Below, one piece after another: positions 62,219 through 64,000 of a DNA stretch of 64,000 nt. Under the pieces are notes generated by a model. The model did no database searches and had not been told where the DNA came from. It was given only the letters and a program-made list of their open reading frames with translations. The stretch is from Afifellaceae bacterium (GTDB lineage: Bacteria; Pseudomonadota; Alphaproteobacteria; Rhizobiales; Afifellaceae), in the NCBI GenBank assembly GCA_028284625.1, contig JANQRH010000016.1, positions 124,001 to 188,000 on the forward strand, given 5' to 3'. The translations under genes and the position numbers were made by a program. Positions within the stretch are counted from its first letter, which is position 1. Every line of letters starts with the position of its first letter.

Positions 62219-63370
62219 GTGGCGTTGCACTTTGAGCGCGAGGAATTCGACGCCCGGCGCGCACGCGTCATGGCGGCGATGGCGGAGCGCAAGCTCGATG
62301 CGCTTTTGATGTTCGCGCCGGAAAGCCATTACTGGCTCACCGGCTACGATACGTTCGGCTATTGCTTCTTCCAGTGCGTGGTGATGACGGGTGACGGCGA
62401 ATTCACGCTGCTCACGCGCTCCGCCGATCTGCGTCAGGCGCGGCGCACGTCGTTGATAGAGAACATCGTCGTCTGGAACGATGAAGCGGGCGCCGGCCCG
62501 GCCACGCAGCTCCGCGACATGCTGAACGATCTCGGACTTCTCGGTGCGCGTATCGGCGTGGAATACGACACACATGGCCTGACCGGCGCCAACGGCCGGG
62601 CGCTCGACGAGGCGCTGAAGACGTTCGGCGCGATCGAAGATGCCTCCGATCTGGTGCCGGCGCTGCGGCTCGTGAAGAGCGCGGCTGAGCTCACCTACAT
62701 CCGCCGCGCCGCGGAGCTCGCCGACGATGCGTTCGATGCCGGGCTGGCGCTGATCGGCGCCGGCGCCGACGAAGCCGCAATCCTCGCCGCGATGCAGGGC
62801 GCGGTGCTTGCCGGCGGCGGCGACTATCCCGGCAACCCGTTCATCGTCGGATCGGGGCCTGACGCCCTCCTCTGCCGCACTCACACCGGCCGGCGCGCAC
62901 TGGACGCCGAAGACCAGCTCACGCTGGAATTCGCCGGCGTCTATCGCCTCTATCACGCGGCGCTGATGCGCACGGTCGTCATCGGTACACCGAGCGAGCG
63001 CCATCACGAGCTCTACGCCGCATGCGCAGAGGCGCTCGCGGCTTGCGAGGACGTCATGCAGCCCGGCGGCACATTCGGCGACGTCTTCGACGCGCATGCG
63101 CGCGTCATGGAGGCGCACGGCCTGACGCGGCATCGCCTCAATGCCTGCGGCTACTCGCTCGGCGCCCGCTATGCCCCGTCATGGATGGACTGGCCGATGT
63201 TCTACCGCGACAATCCGATCGTGATCGCACCGGACATGGTGCTCTTCGCCCATATGATCCTGATGGATTCCGACGCCGGCGTCGCCATGTGCCTGGGCCG
63301 CACCTATCGCACCACCGATGGCGCGCCGGAGCCGCTGTCGCGCCACGGGATCGAAATGCTGGTGCGTTAG
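62219..63370 (+). CDS. Creatinase-type M24 family protein (GTG start)
   Basis: A 383-residue two-domain protein of the Xaa-Pro aminopeptidase/creatinase fold. The N-terminal creatinase domain has [21 protein letters not shown]; the C-terminal pita-bread domain has [19 protein letters not shown] and [20 protein letters not shown]. The Asp metal ligands expected in the first of these are missing, as in creatinase and ectoine hydrolase (DoeA) relatives, so it is more likely a metal-independent C-N hydrolase than a peptidase. The GTG at 62219 has GGGAG seven bases upstream and follows the pgeF stop by 2 bases. Confidence 0.82.
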   Translation: MALHFEREEFDARRARVMAAMAERKLDALLMFAPESHYWLTGYDTFGYCFFQCVVMTGDGEFTLLTRSADLRQARRTSLIENIVVWNDEAGAGPATQLRDMLNDLGLLGARIGVEYDTHGLTGANGRALDEALKTFGAIEDASDLVPALRLVKSAAELTYIRRAAELADDAFDAGLALIGAGADEAAILAAMQGAVLAGGGDYPGNPFIVGSGPDALLCRTHTGRRALDAEDQLTLEFAGVYRLYHAALMRTVVIGTPSERHHELYAACAEALAACEDVMQPGGTFGDVFDAHARVMEAHGLTRHRLNACGYSLGARYAPSWMDWPMFYRDNPIVIAPDMVLFAHMILMDSDAGVAMCLGRTYRTTDGAPEPLSRHGIEMLVR

Positions 63371-63450
63371 GGCCCGGCAGGGCGCGGGAGACCATCTGTT
63401 GCACTTTGGCGACGCGCACGGGGTGCGGCCGGATAGCCCGTCCGCCGCTG

Positions 63451-63479
63451 TTGTCGGCCCGTCACACGATTGCTACAAG
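63451..63479 (+). promoter_or_regulatory. Putative promoter of prs
   Basis: TTGTCG at 63451-63456 and TACAAG at 63474-63479 are 17 bases apart, in the 176-base gap between the M24 gene and prs. A start point near 63486 would leave a leader of about 60 bases. The hexamer matches are moderate. Confidence 0.35.
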
Positions 63480-63546
63480 GCCGGCGTCCCGCCCCATTTC
63501 AGGGCGTTTGTGTGGGCTGCAGCCGGCTTGGGGGCCGCCTGAAGAC

Positions 63547-64000
63547 ATGAAGATCGTCGCGGGGAACTCCAACCACACGCTCGCCCAGGCGATCGCCGAC
63601 TATCTTGAGACGCCATTGGCGCGATGCGCGGTGCGGCGCTTCGCCGACCAGGAAATCTACGTCGAGATCCAGGAGAACGTGCGCGGCGAGGACGTGTTCG
63701 TCGTGCAGTCGACGAGCTTCCCGGCCAACGACAACCTCATGGAGCTTCTGATCATCATCGATGCGCTGCGCCGTGCCTCGGCGCGCCGCATCACCGCCGT
63801 GCTCCCCTATTACGGCTATGCCCGTCAGGACCGGAAGTCCCTCGGCCGCACGCCGATCTCCGCCAAGCTCGTCGCCAACATGATCGTCACGGCCGGGACG
63901 GACCGGGCGTTGACGGTGGATCTGCATGCCGGGCAGATTCAGGGATTCTTCGACATCCCCACCGACCATCTGTTCGCCGCGCCGGTCTTCACGAGCGATA
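63547..64000 (+). CDS. prs: Ribose-phosphate pyrophosphokinase, N-terminal part
   Basis: PRPP synthase makes 5-phosphoribosyl 1-pyrophosphate for purine, pyrimidine, histidine and tryptophan synthesis; purD and hisG in this window depend on its product. The 151 visible residues show [40 protein letters not shown]-binding [20 protein letters not shown] and [19 protein letters not shown]. Start at ATG 63547. The gene runs off the window end. Confidence 0.95.
   Translation, partial: MKIVAGNSNHTLAQAIADYLETPLARCAVRRFADQEIYVEIQENVRGEDVFVVQSTSFPANDNLMELLIIIDALRRASARRITAVLPYYGYARQDRKSLGRTPISAKLVANMIVTAGTDRALTVDLHAGQIQGFFDIPTDHLFAAPVFTSD

Overview
The window is a gene-dense, GC-rich stretch of an alphaproteobacterial chromosome, most likely of the order Hyphomicrobiales (Rhizobiales). 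The placement rests on family content and gene order: short HisG with its HisZ partner beside hisS, TIGR01459 HAD next to ribF, DUF6101 next to ubiA, DUF4170/waaA/lpxK/DUF2093 together, a trxB-LsrB/VtlR pair, a PetP/PetR-like pair and ubiK-lgt-midA-pgeF-prs, plus intergenic repeats of the type common in rhizobial genomes. Genus cannot be read from the sequence. I found no tRNA, rRNA, IS, prophage, plasmid function or CRISPR array. No stretch above 300 bases lacks a gene; the largest gaps are about 230-260 bases.

Layout. 1-2400: tail of an IalB-type secreted protein, a Kef-type K+/H+ antiporter, DUF2093. 2360-7633 (leftward, overlapping frames): CysQ-like phosphatase, DUF4170, MsbA-like ABC exporter, waaA, lpxK, an envelope/lipid A unit. 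7807-16128: DUF6101, ubiA, purD, a patatin phospholipase whose frame runs antisense into tadA, rluB-rsmD, mutL (TTG start, endonuclease motif), a lipoprotein. 16206-22383: lspA-ileS, a DedA-like membrane protein, ribF, HAD hydrolase. 22636-26038: a translationally coupled pair of M16 peptidases and a secreted protein. 26114-28370: groESL with a CIRCE operator and an unusual 3' end made of a tandemly repeated stop-codon hairpin plus terminator. 28374-31931: hisS-hisZ-hisG. 32055-39522: VOC protein, uvrB-DUF72, a PAS-GGDEF-EAL protein, a TPR protein.

39696-46224: an ELM1-like protein, two divergently oriented 2OG-Fe(II) oxygenases, trxB, an LsrB/VtlR-like LysR regulator and an EF-G-like GTPase; the second oxygenase is 4 bases from trxB, suggesting a redox/oxygen-linked operon. 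46482-52135: secreted protein, ArnT-like glycosyltransferase, uvrC, pgsA-moaD-moaE. 52146-56932: ilvE divergent from a MarR (PetP-like)-OmpR (PetR-like)-histidine kinase set with a palindrome over the marR start codon, then csaA and a TetR regulator. 57024-64000: proC, YbjN protein, ubiK, lgt-midA, small membrane protein, pgeF, a creatinase-type M24 protein and the start of prs.

Most of the window is conserved housekeeping sequence. The best candidates for something undescribed are the groEL 3' hairpin duplication, the oxygenase/trxB/lsrB neighbourhood, the patatin-tadA antisense overlap and the operator over the petP start codon. I did not see a clearly novel multi-gene defence or metabolic system.
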